Below are positions 1 to 11,393 of a stretch of DNA of 64,000 nt, one piece after another. The notes beneath the pieces are model-generated. The model searched no databases. It was given only the letters and a program-made list of their open reading frames with translations, and was not told where the DNA came from. Both the position numbers and the translations under genes were made by a program. This DNA is from Circinella umbellata (Eukaryota > Mucoromycota > Mucoromycetes > Mucorales > Lichtheimiaceae). The stretch is from contig JAIWNF010000077.1 in NCBI GenBank assembly GCA_025093555.1, forward strand, positions 62,001 to 126,000, in the 5' to 3' direction. Position 1 is the stretch's first letter. The number at the start of each line of letters is the position of its first letter.

Positions 1-1
1 A

Positions 2-121
2 CTTTTCGAGAGCAATGAATATGAACTACCAACAAGTGCGAGCCTTATTTGCGCGCAACTATTTCCGATGATGAAGATGGTGTTAAGAGCGAAGGTTTGT
101 GATTATTATATGATGTTTTAA
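2..121 (+). pseudogene. 3' end of a multi-copy hypothetical gene (partial at window edge)
   Basis: An open frame runs in from the window edge to a TAA at 119-121. Its residues (LFESNEYELPTSASLICAQL...) are almost the same as the C-terminal residues of the decayed gene on the opposite strand at 7701-8960. The two 75-bp stretches, 1-75 and 7701-7773, therefore form a long inverted repeat, and it is coding sequence rather than a transposon end. The family is not recognised by name. After the shared part this copy carries about 15 more codons. Whether the gene upstream of the window is intact cannot be seen. Confidence 0.5.
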
Positions 122-2251
122 AACGTATATATAATGTTGCTGCTGTAGCACTAATTTTGTATTCTTTATATACTAGCTTATTGTTCTACAATCGCAAAAA
201 GAATTAAAGCGTAATCAAGAGTTGATTGCAAGTACTGACCCCGGTTTTGTGTGTCTCGAAAATCAAGAAAGCAAAATTATCATTCCTTCTTCTCTCACAT
301 TTTCTAACAAAAAACAAAAAACTGACTAATCTTTTTATACTTTACGTACATACATTTGCAAATATTTTTTTTTTGTCTCAACAATATTCTCTTTTTGTAT
401 TTTTTTTGTAAATTTGTAGCCCAATATACCGTCATTTAAAAGGTTATTTTTTCTTCTCAAATATAAAGCATCACATAACAACTTGTTATTTTTAATTCTA
501 TTATAGTATAAAAAAGATAAATATAATTATATAGATATAGCCAGCCACTAATAATAGAAATAGGAGCAAAGAGTGGAGTAAAGAAAACTGGCTTCTGAAC
601 TCTTGAGCCAGTAATAGAAGCTTGTATATATCTGGAAGAGCAAGTTTACCATCCTTGATATAAATATTGGTATGAGTCCTACATATCGAGCACTTTTATC
701 TACTAGTTGCATATTATGTAAGCCTTTACGTACGTACAATTTCTTCTGGCTCAACAATGCATGAGCATGATGTTCACAGATGTACGAATAGACCAAAAAG
801 TGTTTGAACGGCTTTTCTATATATGATATGACACATGCTTGTCTCATGGAAATTTGCCGCGTTCAATAAATCCGGCAAAAAAATTACAATACGTAAAAGG
901 CTGTGAAAAGTGAATTATCATTTATTGTTAATGTCCTTATGCATCAAAACCTAAAATCTATTATGAAGCGTAACACACACGAGCAACGTTTTCAACATTT
1001 ATGCAAGGATTTGAAAGTAAATATTTGCTGTGCGCCAAACTATGATATAGATCAGTCAGTCGAACGAGAAATCCACGTGTCGAGAAATCAAACAGATGCA
1101 TAGCAGCTTCTGCTACACAGTCGTTATAGTAGTACCTAGATTCTATACTTACGACGTTATAAACATTTATGGTGAACTACACCAATTCAGAAGCAATGCT
1201 GAAAGATATCCTCTTGATGCAAACGGAGCTGGACACTGAGGAAATATAGATATTTGTGATATGTATGCGGATAGTAGGCAGTAGTACTCAGATGTTCGAC
1301 CATAGTATTCGATGTATGAACTAATTACTCACTGTGGCCCAATTCCATCCTTGGAAAATTAATTATTAAGGATGAAGAAAGGATGATCGGGATGTTTAAA
1401 TATTTTCCAGAGTATATCCTTGAACTTCATTCTTTGATCCTTGAATTAAAACCAGAGAAATTTTAGCTATCGCTTTCAAGAGTTATTTATTGATCCTTAA
1501 ACTACACGGGAAACACAAAAAAAGGGTGGGGTGGCTTTGGTATAATTTATTGTATCCGAGAGTAGAAAAAGACTCGCCCGTTGTAGAGAATTTATGAAAA
1601 CACGACTAGTGGGTTAATATATACGTAATATATAATTGAGAGTGGGATATAGGTGAATAGTATATAAAGATAAAAATAGATCACAAGAATATATCTTATG
1701 ATAATTCAATACGTCTTTTATTATAGACTGATTACAAAAGATATGATACGTAAAAAGAATAAATGAAAATTATTATTTCTAATTTAATGCAAGTCTTTAT
1801 GTATGTTTCTATGTATTTCATATTTCCTATCCATTGAGGATGGATATCATCGTACATATATATCAAATTATTATGAATAAATAAACATTTTTATGTTTGA
1901 TGACCCTCTTTACGATGTGTCTGATTTATGAGTATTATTATATGTATGATTTCTTATAATTATCATTTATACGGTGGTGATTATTTGTAAAGCAACAGCC
2001 GATGTGTGCTTATTATAAGCTTTTCTTATCAGTTTCTATTATACTTATATTAGGATTATTCTCATTAGGTAGTTATGCAGTGCACATATACCACGGAGAG
2101 CTTTCTAGTAGAGCAAAAAAAATGAATATTATTATTATTAGCTACTTTAAAAGATATAAGGAAGAAAGAGATTAGAAAATTATTATTAAAAATAAAGCGC
2201 GGCTCGTGAGAGTATTTACCACATTTTCAGCCTTCGCTTCGGCAACATTTT
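122..2251. other. AT-rich region without a supported gene; weak coding relics
   Basis: No convincing gene is seen. Around 903-1103 (+) a short frame reads like protein, and 1170-1248 in another frame gives VNYTNSEAMLKDILLMQTEL before a stop. These may be relics of one decayed gene. The rest is low-complexity AT-rich sequence. Confidence 0.4.
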
Positions 2252-3442
2252 GATTTTATTCTGTTACGCACCAATCCCCTCATTTTTTTTTTTGTTCTTG
2301 GGCACCTGGAGCCTTGACACACAAAACAAAAATCTTTTCTTCCCCCAAGGGTACGCCCGAGTGTGTGCGTGGAATAACTCGTGTATTTAGTCCCTCAGCG
2401 TGGATGCGTTTAGGGTACGCCCAAGTGTCTGCGTGGAATAACTAGTATACTAGTCCCTCAGCGGCATGCGTTTTATTTCTTCATTAACGAATTCATTCCA
2501 GTACACATTATGTAATAAGTATATATAAATATGGTCTATCATAAGTTATGTGAATTGCACCGGTTCTGGAAGATTTTTAACTACACAAAAAAACTTGTAC
2601 TCAAACAGTTGAATATTTTACATAGATAAGCTCGAATTAAACATGTACTGGCAGTTAATAATGAAAAAACAAATGAATAAACTTTTAGTTTTTAATCAAG
2701 ACAATACGTAATACGAATATTGGCCATTACTTTCGATTACGAATACCTTGGTATTCTATGGGAAACCTCGCAAATAGATAGCTGACAATGACCCAGAAAA
2801 TGGATTTCTTTTAAATTGCTGTACATTTTGATTATTATTATTATTAGTATAGTACAGAATGTATTTCCCTATTATATTTTGTTGTTGTTGTTGTCGAGCA
2901 TCGAATAATAGTTATTGTTTATCACTATAATTGATTACCAACATATTGATGAAATTCGTGGCCAACAACATTGGGAATATACTTATTAGTATATATGTGA
3001 TTCAATAATCTGATCACCATATTTTTATACTATAAAAAGAGTATTGATTGGTCTTTAATGTAAGATGTGGACATTAACTTATAAGAGTATTAATATAATT
3101 ACCAATCGTAATTGATAGGGACGAGAGGTTAAATGGGACAATTATATATCATTTTATTTATGAATTCTTTCTTGAATCTGAAACAATCCTTCCTCTATGA
3201 AAGAAGAAAAAAACATTATATAAAAATAATGATGCATGGAAACAAAAGGAGCAGAGTGTTTCTTGTTGTAAATAAAAACCTTGACTTTTTATTTTTCGCC
3301 CATCTTCCAAGTTCTATATTCCTTCCCAGTTCTTGATTTTTTTTCATAGGTTTATGAGACGCTCGACCTATGAGCTAACATGGACACAACAAGGAATCAC
3401 TGCCACCGATAAGAACAATTCTTTCTATATACTATTTAGCTT
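2252..3442. repeat. Long direct repeat, copy 1
   Basis: This block starts at a GATTTTATTCTGTTACGC motif and ends at TATTTAGCTT. It reappears at 6372-7700. From about 2461 to 3442 the two copies show no difference by eye at a fixed offset of 4258 bp. The left part holds two units of a roughly 62-bp tandem repeat. It contains a 67-codon open frame (3133-3336) with no recognisable domain, which is identical in both copies. The layout resembles long terminal repeats or a recent segmental duplication, but no TG...CA ends and no pol gene are seen between the copies. Confidence 0.9.
2349..2473. repeat. 62-bp tandem repeat, two units (GGGTACGCCC-type)
   Basis: Two consecutive units of about 62 bp each begin GGGTACGCCC and contain GTGGAATAAC and AGTCCCTCAGCG. 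The same units occur four times in repeat copy 2 (6461-6732). The unit is clearly richer in GC than its surroundings. Its function is unknown. Confidence 0.85.
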
Positions 3443-3444
3443 GG

Positions 3445-4176
3445 ACGCCCTTATTTCACCCCAACTGGATTTGAAATAAATTCAAGCAGGTAAAAAAAAA
3501 TAGCAGGTGTATTTGTATGAGTAAAAAAAACCTTTTTTTTTCTTTATTTCTTTACAATCGTTATAAATCGGCAGACACCAATCTAATAAATCAACAGACA
3601 ACATCTACAAAACTACTCATAATACTACGGAAAAAATAAAAAGAGAAATTCATTCTATACAGCAGATGCTATTGAGAAAAAAAAAAGACATCGTTAATTA
3701 GTAGTTTAAAAAATTATAGAAAACCTTTTTTTTTATTATAAAAGCAATAAGATATATGACAAAGACGAAAGCATCTCACGACATCTGCTTAGCCATCTTG
3801 TTCATTTAGTGTTCAAAACATGTATAAAAAAGTATAGAAAGGTTGGTAAAAAAGTTTCGGTAGAGTTTAGAGGGACATGATATTTTTTATATAGTCTATT
3901 TTTTTATTATATGCCAGCTGGTAGGAGACATTGGTAGTCTCATGATACATTTACTCTATTAAATTATTAAATGGATCTTTAGTATATATAAGAGATAATG
4001 CTCGATAAATAGTAAACAAGGAATATGGTGTATTTATGATATTTTTATGGGCAATTATTATTGATATAATAATTCCTGTTATTTTTTTTACTCTTATATA
4101 TATGCATTATCACTCATACAAATACAGCCACTTGCTTGAATTTATTTCAAATCCAGTTGGGGTGAAATAAGGGCGT
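3445..4176. mobile_element. 732-bp non-autonomous element with perfect 44-bp terminal inverted repeats
   Basis: The left end (3445-3488, starting ACGCCCTTATTTCACCCC) is the exact reverse complement of 4133-4176. A second inner inverted pair, GTATTTGTATGAGT against ACTCATACAAATAC, extends the symmetry. There is no long open frame inside, so it looks like a MITE or a deletion derivative of a DNA transposon. No clear target-site duplication is seen: the left flank is GCTTGG and the right flank GCAGTA. It abuts the end of direct repeat copy 1 (3442) within 2 bp. Confidence 0.85.
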
Positions 4177-4433
4177 GCAGTACGGACCGGTTTAACGAAT
4201 ACTCACTGTAATATATTCGACCCGATCCTGACTCGTAATATATAAATCCACTTAAAAAGACCTTTATTTAATAAATTAGGATATATAATTAATTGATATA
4301 GTTAATATTGATAAAAAAATACTCACCAGTGTTACTAGTTGGTCAAACTTATACTAATAATGGAAAATATAAAATAGAGAAAAGGGGTAAAGGATATAAG
4401 CAATAATAACTAAGTTACTAATATACTGGATTT

Positions 4434-6330
4434 TTAGACTGCTTTTGCGCACAGTAGTTTTTTTAACAAATAAACTTTTTACGATGTCCACCTTAAACAC
4501 TGTACTAGAAGTTAAAAGTGGAACTAATGTTCTAGTGAATGAGTATAATTGGGATGTCCCACATGAGTACCTTTATTGCTTTAATGTGAACGATGACGAG
4601 ATCATGACCGAAGCTATCGAAGTATCAACTCCTGGATTAGTTGAAATTGTCGATAGAATGGATTGCCTATACAGGACCTCAGAATTCTACTACTGACATA
4701 CCTGCTGTAGAGCCTCCTATAAAAAGACTATTGGGCCTCTATTATTATAAAATTCATCGATCGATACCTAAGGCAATCGAAATCGATGAAAATGCCAGTG
4801 TTGAAAAGCGAGTCAACACTGTTCAAAAAGAAAAGAAAAAGTCAAACAATACAAAAATTAGAGGACCATACAAAGCTTGTACACCATACAAGTTACAGTG
4901 TTTGATAGATTTGGTATTTCTGTGGCTATTCAGCTAGAAAGGCCGGGTTTGAGCTTCGTTTTGCAGTACGAACTGCTCAGCATTAGTGCCACCAGTATCG
5001 ACTTGATGAAGACAAAGTTCTACCTGGAAAAAAACCTCAATCCGGAAATCCTCCTAAAAAACTTTTCCCGGAACACACCAAATTTCTCATAGAGTACTTT
5101 GATGAGAGAGTAACTGCAACACTTTGGCAAACTAGGGATGAACTTTGTGAGAAGTCTAGTATTTCGGTCAGTCTTACAGCAGTACATAACCACCTGGTGA
5201 GCCATTGTACAGTTACATTCAAGAAACTTGAAAAACTACCCGCTACAAGAATTACACCTAGAGTAATCAACCTCAGAAAACAGGTGGTCAAAGAATGGGA
5301 AAGGGATCTCAACATGGATTATATGAAAAACTGTGTGTTTACTGACGAAGCTGGATTTAACACGCATCTTCGCTGTAATTTGGGTACATCAAAGATAGGA
5401 ACACCTGCTAAGGCCGTTGTACCAACCAATAAAGGTATATCGATTACTATCTTTAGTGCTATTTATCATGGTGGTATTCTCGATTTGACTTTGAGAAGAC
5501 CTCAACCTGTTCCTCGCCCAAAGAAAAGAAAGAGAAATAATGGGTCAAGCGAAGAGGTTACCGATGTAAATGCAAGAGTTGGGACCAGAACGGAACATAA
5601 TATAGAGTTCATTACTGGATTAATGGATACTCTTGATGCCGATAATATGAAGGGTACGTTCATTAAGAAAGCACAACTTACAAGTAAGTTTACTCTTAAA
5701 AGAAAGTCGTAGTCTCACATTTTTTATAAACTAGGTTTTTACTTAGTAATGGATAATGCACCAATCCACACAAACAGTGATATTAGAAAGATGATTGAAG
5801 ACCATGGGTATAAATGCGTTTATCTTCTACCATACTCACCATTTCTCAACCCAATCCAGGAATTTTGGTCTAAAGTTGAAGCTGTTGTTAGACGTGACGG
5901 CTTGACTGAGGATGACAATTTAAGCAGTAGAATAACAAAATCAAGCTTAACTGTCACTGCTGAGGATTGTCAAGGGTGGATTCGCCATGCTATCCAGTTC
6001 TTCGACAGATGTAAAGCTGGCGAAGCCAATTTATAACTGAACAAAATGTCATTTTGCTATTGTCCTTCCTTTTATTAAGATTGAGATTACTATTTCAGTG
6101 ACTGATACGCACTCGATGTTTTAGAAAATATATTATAATATATACAGTCATTTCTGAACAAGTTTAATCTTAAATACCGTTATCAAGAATGTTTAAGAAA
6201 ATCATCCATTTCAAAATGATCTTATGTGTGCAAAAAAAAAAAAAAAATAAGGTGCGCAAAAAATTTAATGGGGTACACAAAAAAGAAAATTACTGTGCGC
6301 AAAAAAAAAATATAATGCGCAGTTGTCAGT
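4434..6330 (+). mobile_element. Decayed Tc1/mariner-type transposon
   Basis: This stretch carries the transposase pseudogene at 4484-6036. Candidate short inverted ends are TTTTGCGCACAGTAG near 4444-4458 and TTACTGTGCGCAAAA near 6291-6305. GTGCGC/GTGTGC followed by A-runs is repeated four times at 6225-6320. Exact borders are uncertain. The element sits between the two long direct repeats and just right of the 732-bp inverted-repeat element, so several insertions are nested or stacked here. Confidence 0.65.
4484..6036 (+). pseudogene. Tc1/mariner-type (DDE superfamily) transposase, inactivated
   Basis: In Tc1/mariner elements the transposase cuts and rejoins element ends using a DDE catalytic triad. 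The pieces read in order: ATG at 4484; a basic linker ending RGPYKACTPYKLQC; a helix-turn-helix-like part with a TAG stop and frame changes (about 4880-5040); then a continuous stretch from about 5050 with FTDEAGFNTH (first Asp), MDNAPIHTNSD (second Asp) and YSPFLNPIQEFWSK. A canonical 51-bp intron (5684-5734, GTAAGT...CTAG) restores the frame before the second Asp. Counting 34 residues after the second Asp places Gln where catalytic Glu is expected (NPIQEFW instead of NPIEEFW). The frame changes near 4690, 4930 and 5040 and the stop mean it cannot encode an active enzyme. Confidence 0.85.
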
Positions 6331-6371
6331 TGTGACAGCTAATTACAATTCTGGTTAAAATATAAAATAGG

Positions 6372-7700
6372 GATTTTATTCTGTTACGCACCAATCCCCT
6401 CATTTTTTTTTGCTATTGGGCACCTGGAGCCTCTTTTGACACATTATTTTCTTCTCCCAAGGGTACGCCCGAGTGAGTGCGTGGAATAACTGGTGTATTT
6501 AGTCCCTCAGCGTGGATGCGTTTAGGGTACGCCCAAGTGTCTGCGTGGAATAACTAGTATACTAGTCCCTCAGCGTGCATGCGTTCTTTTTTTTTATTTT
6601 TTGCCAGGGTACGCCCGAGTGTGTCCGTGGAATAACTCGTGTATTTAGTCCCTCAGCGTGGATGCGTTTAGGGTACGCCCAAGTGTCTGCGTGGAATAAC
6701 TAGTATACTAGTCCCTCAGCGGCATGCGTTTTATTTCTTCATTAACGAATTCATTCCAGTACACATTATGTAATAAGTATATATAAATATGGTCTATCAT
6801 AAGTTATGTGAATTGCACCGGTTCTGGAAGATTTTTAACTACACAAAAAAACTTGTACTCAAACAGTTGAATATTTTACATAGATAAGCTCGAATTAAAC
6901 ATGTACTGGCAGTTAATAATGAAAAAACAAATGAATAAACTTTTAGTTTTTAATCAAGACAATACGTAATACGAATATTGGCCATTACTTTCGATTACGA
7001 ATACCTTGGTATTCTATGGGAAACCTCGCAAATAGATAGCTGACAATGACCCAGAAAATGGATTTCTTTTAAATTGCTGTACATTTTGATTATTATTATT
7101 ATTAGTATAGTACAGAATGTATTTCCCTATTATATTTTGTTGTTGTTGTTGTCGAGCATCGAATAATAGTTATTGTTTATCACTATAATTGATTACCAAC
7201 ATATTGATGAAATTCGTGGCCAACAACATTGGGAATATACTTATTAGTATATATGTGATTCAATAATCTGATCACCATATTTTTATACTATAAAAAGAGT
7301 ATTGATTGGTCTTTAATGTAAGATGTGGACATTAACTTATAAGAGTATTAATATAATTACCAATCGTAATTGATAGGGACGAGAGGTTAAATGGGACAAT
7401 TATATATCATTTTATTTATGAATTCTTTCTTGAATCTGAAACAATCCTTCCTCTATGAAAGAAGAAAAAAACATTATATAAAAATAATGATGCATGGAAA
7501 CAAAAGGAGCAGAGTGTTTCTTGTTGTAAATAAAAACCTTGACTTTTTATTTTTCGCCCATCTTCCAAGTTCTATATTCCTTCCCAGTTCTTGATTTTTT
7601 TTCATAGGTTTATGAGACGCTCGACCTATGAGCTAACATGGACACAACAAGGAATCACTGCCACCGATAAGAACAATTCTTTCTATATACTATTTAGCTT
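6372..7700. repeat. Long direct repeat, copy 2
   Basis: This is the second copy of 2252-3442. It is longer because it holds about four, rather than two, of the 62-bp units, plus a T-rich spacer. The right end (TATTTAGCTT) abuts the 3' coding end of the decayed minus-strand gene at 7701, immediately after an AAG codon, so this border marks the insertion or recombination point into that gene. Confidence 0.9.
6461..6732. repeat. 62-bp tandem repeat, about four units
   Basis: There are four GGGTACGCCC units, two alternating subtypes (CGAGTG and CAAGTG), with a T-rich interruption after the second (about 6585-6604). Copy 1 of the long repeat has only two units, so copy number changed after, or during, the duplication. 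Confidence 0.85.
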
Positions 7701-8960
7701 CATCATCGGAAATAGTTGAGCGCAAATAAGGCTCGCACTTGTTGGTAGTTCGTACTCATTGCTCTCGAAAAGTCTGCAAGCAAAGCCTTTTGGACTATCA
7801 AGAACATATACTTGTAGTCGGTTACCTGGTTTCCAAAAACAATAACAAAAATAATATGGTTACTATGTATACATATTATAAGAACTAAACATTATGTGAA
7901 ATAAATAAAAGACAAAAAGACCCATTTACCATTTTCATTTATAGCAACTATCTTCAAATTTTCACTATCTTTGGCACCTGTAAGCCCCGTTCAACGATCT
8001 CCTTTTTTCCAACTCCTCCAAGGTCTTCTTTTCCACATTCTCCTACAGCAAACTCAACACCACCTTTTATCAACAAAAAATCTGGGCGAACGGATTTTTG
8101 TTGTTGATCGATAGATTTCTCCCCTGTTATACATCTTTTCTTATTTACACGGACAAACGTTGCCTGACACGTTCTATCCCTATTTTTTCTTTAGTCAGAA
8201 AGCCCAAAATTACAAAGGTCAAATAAAATAAATAAAATAACTAGTACCAATGTTTTCAAAGCAGCGATCGAAAATTAACCCGCAATGAGTCACATAGTCC
8301 ATTTCGCTTCCATTTATTTGTATGTCTTTTAATCTATCGTAACGATACTTGTTTAAAAATTCAAGAGTTGTTGCCTGGACCCAAGCTTCATCAAATTGTG
8401 TTTCTTGATCAAAAAATTCGAATGACGTGATTGTTTTCCAAAGTTTATTGAGAGCTTCTTTGTTGTTGTATTCTTTATCTTCAATGTCTGATTGCTGCTT
8501 TCACAATAGTCAAATATGTGTTTGATTGACGGTGGTAGTACAGCAAGACCCCAAGCGGTTCCGATTGTATTTATTTGCTGTTGTAAGAGAAGTTCTTTGG
8601 AGAAAGAGTCTCAAGGCCTTGTAATAAAGAAATGTAACATGCTATATTGACATAATAATAGACAATCTCTTGCAATTAGTATATTTGAGCGTTGTGACAA
8701 TAAAATCATATGGATTAAATAAGCACTTACTGTTCAGCGTAGTTTTTTGAAAGCATTTTCTTATCTTCTATATCACTATACTCTTTTTGCTGCTGCTACT
8801 CGTGGATACCTCTCCTGGGTCTTCTGCTTTCCCTTCTTGTTCTTTGGCGTTGTTATTATTGTCGCCACATTCGACACCGTGGCTATTTTTTTTTCTTTTT
8901 TGAATATCTCTATGTTATATAAATGTGTAAGAGTTATATGTTAGTGAACATCCAAGTCTG
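7701..8960 (-). pseudogene. Decayed multi-copy hypothetical protein gene (copy A)
   Basis: Read on the minus strand the relics are, in order: a Ser/Gly-rich acidic piece (8740-8880); a splice donor GTAAGT near 8726; ARDCLLLCQYSMLH; LPPSIKHIFDYCE; LNKLWKTITSF...FDQETQFDEAWVQATTL; SEMDYVTHCG; FLLIKGGVEFAVGECGKEDL; LKIVAINENG; a canonical intron (about 7834-7928); then RLQVYVLDSPKGFACRLFES into the 3' end. At least two frameshifts (one extra base and two missing near 8480-8500) and a deletion after GLQVPKIVKI break it. The same family recurs at 10121-10794 and at 1-121. Function unknown; a genome-specific expanded family is the best description. Confidence 0.65.
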
Positions 8961-9076
8961 TATACATTTAAATATTCGAACCCATATTTATATACCTTTT
9001 TACTGATATTAAGTGTGTGCATAGCAATTGAAAATATGCGACCCATGTTGCCTGAACACGGGTTGATGGTGAATGT

Positions 9077-9425
9077 TTATAAAATATTCACTGGTTGATT
9101 CGAAAAACATTGCACAAACTTGCTTGAGAGCTCTGGCTCTAAATAATTCTCCTCATCGGCTGGACCTTGTACTAATCGAGTCTCATCACACGTAGTACTT
9201 GCTTGTTTCTGTATGGTGCTAAATGGCTTGCTATTTGAAAATGGAGCTGTTGGTACCGCAAACTTGCCAGTTCTCATATTCTCAATCTTGAAACGATCAC
9301 AGAGAGGTTACTTGTTACATACAGAATATATACCACCGCAAGAATAATCATTACTGAATGGTGCGACCCAATCAATACTCAATGTTGATTTTGAGCGTTC
9401 ACGTTGAACATAAACTTTGGTGACT
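9077..9425 (-). pseudogene. Coding relic with one in-frame stop, unknown protein
   Basis: On the minus strand one frame stays open from about 9425 down to a TAA at 9077, except for a single TAA near 9304. Upstream of that stop it reads ERSKSTLSIDWVAPFSNDYS; downstream NSKPFSTIQKQASTTCDETR and DEENYLEPELSSKF. Composition is protein-like, but no family is recognised. It may be another piece of the decayed cluster at 7.7-10.8 kb. Confidence 0.35.
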
Positions 9426-10120
9426 AAAAGTTTGTTTATTTGTTAAAGAGCTGTACTTATAACTTTTTGTATTATGAAATAATATAAGATTATTACCCTT
9501 GATAACGCCTTTGTGAATATAATCGTTTTTTGACGCAGTTCATATATATATATATATATACAGAAAATAGAAATAAGTAGTCCAAAAGTATCGATTGTAA
9601 AAGAATATCGAATGAAGGTCGTTGGAAGAGTTTAAGATGAAAAGAATTTTTTTTTTATTGCGGATTCATCATTGATTTAGACTACGTAATCAGTTATTTG
9701 CAGGACGTTATTTGAAACGCAGCTGCCTGAATTTTTGCTAGTCCATCTATGGAGTCAACTCTACTGGAACAGAAATAATAAATGTTAATTGTTGAGGAAA
9801 AATAAATACGGCAACAATGATTCAACAAAAGTGAGTTGAATCACTTGGATCTTATATGATAGAAGAAGAATTTTTAATGACCTTAAACATGGACAGAAAA
9901 AACAACAATCATACTAAACAAGATGAGAAAAGCGTAACAATATCGACAACAGTACCAACGTAAAAACGACAGCAAAGACAGAAACAACAAAAGTAAAGGA
10001 AAATGTGCTATGGACCAAGATCAGTATTATTACCAGCATCAAAAATGGTGAAGAATAAAAATAAAAGTACGTTACAACAACATCATTAATACAAGTATAA
10101 CTACAGCAGCGCCATCATTA

Positions 10121-10794
10121 GTGACAACAACAACAACAATAACAACCATTGGTTCATTGAAAAAAAGGTCAAGAAGCATAGATGCTGAAAGTTCGAAATC
10201 AGATTCAATGCAACTTCCGTTAGGAAAAATGGAAGATATAGAAAAAGTCTATGGTGATATGGAAGACGAAAAAAAATGGTGTATCGAAAAGGACGAAGAA
10301 GGAAAAAATGTTTTTCTTGAAGACATTATGTTTTGAGTGCTTTCAAAAAAGACCTTTGAGCAGTAAGTTATTATTTAATCCATATGTATGTTTTGCCAGA
10401 CCGTTTAAAAATACTAACTGCAAGAGATTGTCTATTATTATGTCAATATAGCATGTTACATTCATTCATTATACGGCCTTCAGACCCTATTTGCAAAGAA
10501 TTCCTCACACAAAGCCAAACAGATATAATCAAAACTGCTCCTGAACTTCCCATATTACCAGCATCAATCAAACAAATATTTGACTGTTGTGAAGCAGCAA
10601 TCAAAAACATCGAAGAGAAAGAACACAACAGCAAAGAAGCTATAAATAAACTTTGGAAAGCAATCACGTCTTTCGGGTTTTTCGATCAAGAAAAACAATT
10701 TGATGATGCTTGGGTCTAAGCAACAATTCTTGACTTTCTCAACATGTATCGTTACGATACCTCAAAAGACATACAAATCAATGATGCAAACTAG
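10121..10794 (+). pseudogene. Decayed multi-copy hypothetical protein gene (copy B)
   Basis: A Thr-rich start (MTTTTTITTIGSLKKRSRS) leads into an acidic stretch and a TGA at 10334-10336, where copy A has sense codons. A splice donor GTAAGT at 10363 and acceptor CCAG at 10399 follow. The second part reads ARDCLLLCQYSMLH, LPASIKQIFDCCEAAIKNIE, INKLWKAITSFGFFDQEKQF and DDAWV. A TAA at 10717-10719 replaces the CAG (Gln) of copy A; the frame then continues ATILDFLNMYRYD to a TAG at 10794. With at least two stops it is a pseudogene. It lies opposite in orientation to copy A, about 2 kb away. Confidence 0.65.
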
Positions 10795-11393
10795 ACATAT
10801 ACCTATGTATCTTATACTATTTCTACTTGGATAGTGGATACTGATCAAAACCATTAAAGGTCCGGTACACACATTTGTCTCACATGACCTTCTCCTTATC
10901 CCACCTGGCTCGCCTAGTGCGAACATTGAACCCGACTTTTTATTTTTCTCATCTCTATTCGACTTCACGGCGGTAGATTCAGTCTTCTCCAGCACTACTT
11001 CGAATTCACTGTAGTTGGATCCGTTTTAATGATGGATAAAACCCTTGTTTAAATTTAATTTTAGTATAAATAATATTATTTGATATCTCTTAATTGGATA
11101 TTCATGTTATTAATATTTCTTTTCGTTATAATATATAGCCTTTTTCTTTTTACATTATTTCTCCCTTCATCTTCCTCTGTTTTTTTCTTTCAATTTCAAA
11201 AAATCTTGTAATTTTACAATAGACCCCCGGTATTTTCAATGTGTCAATTCCTTCGAAACCCGGGGCCTACTGTACACCTGTTTGATTTATGAAGTACAAT
11301 GGATATATATATAAATCACTAGGGTATCTCCTTTTTATTATTATTATTAATAATTATAAATTTCTTCATCTATTGTTATAATTATTATTGTTT
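10795..11393. other. Intergenic spacer
   Basis: No gene is supported. A minus-strand open frame (10762-10995) overlaps the tail of the pseudogene and has no recognisable domain. The part next to 11394 is the 3' flank of the ZW10/Dsl1-type gene and is AT-rich. Confidence 0.5.
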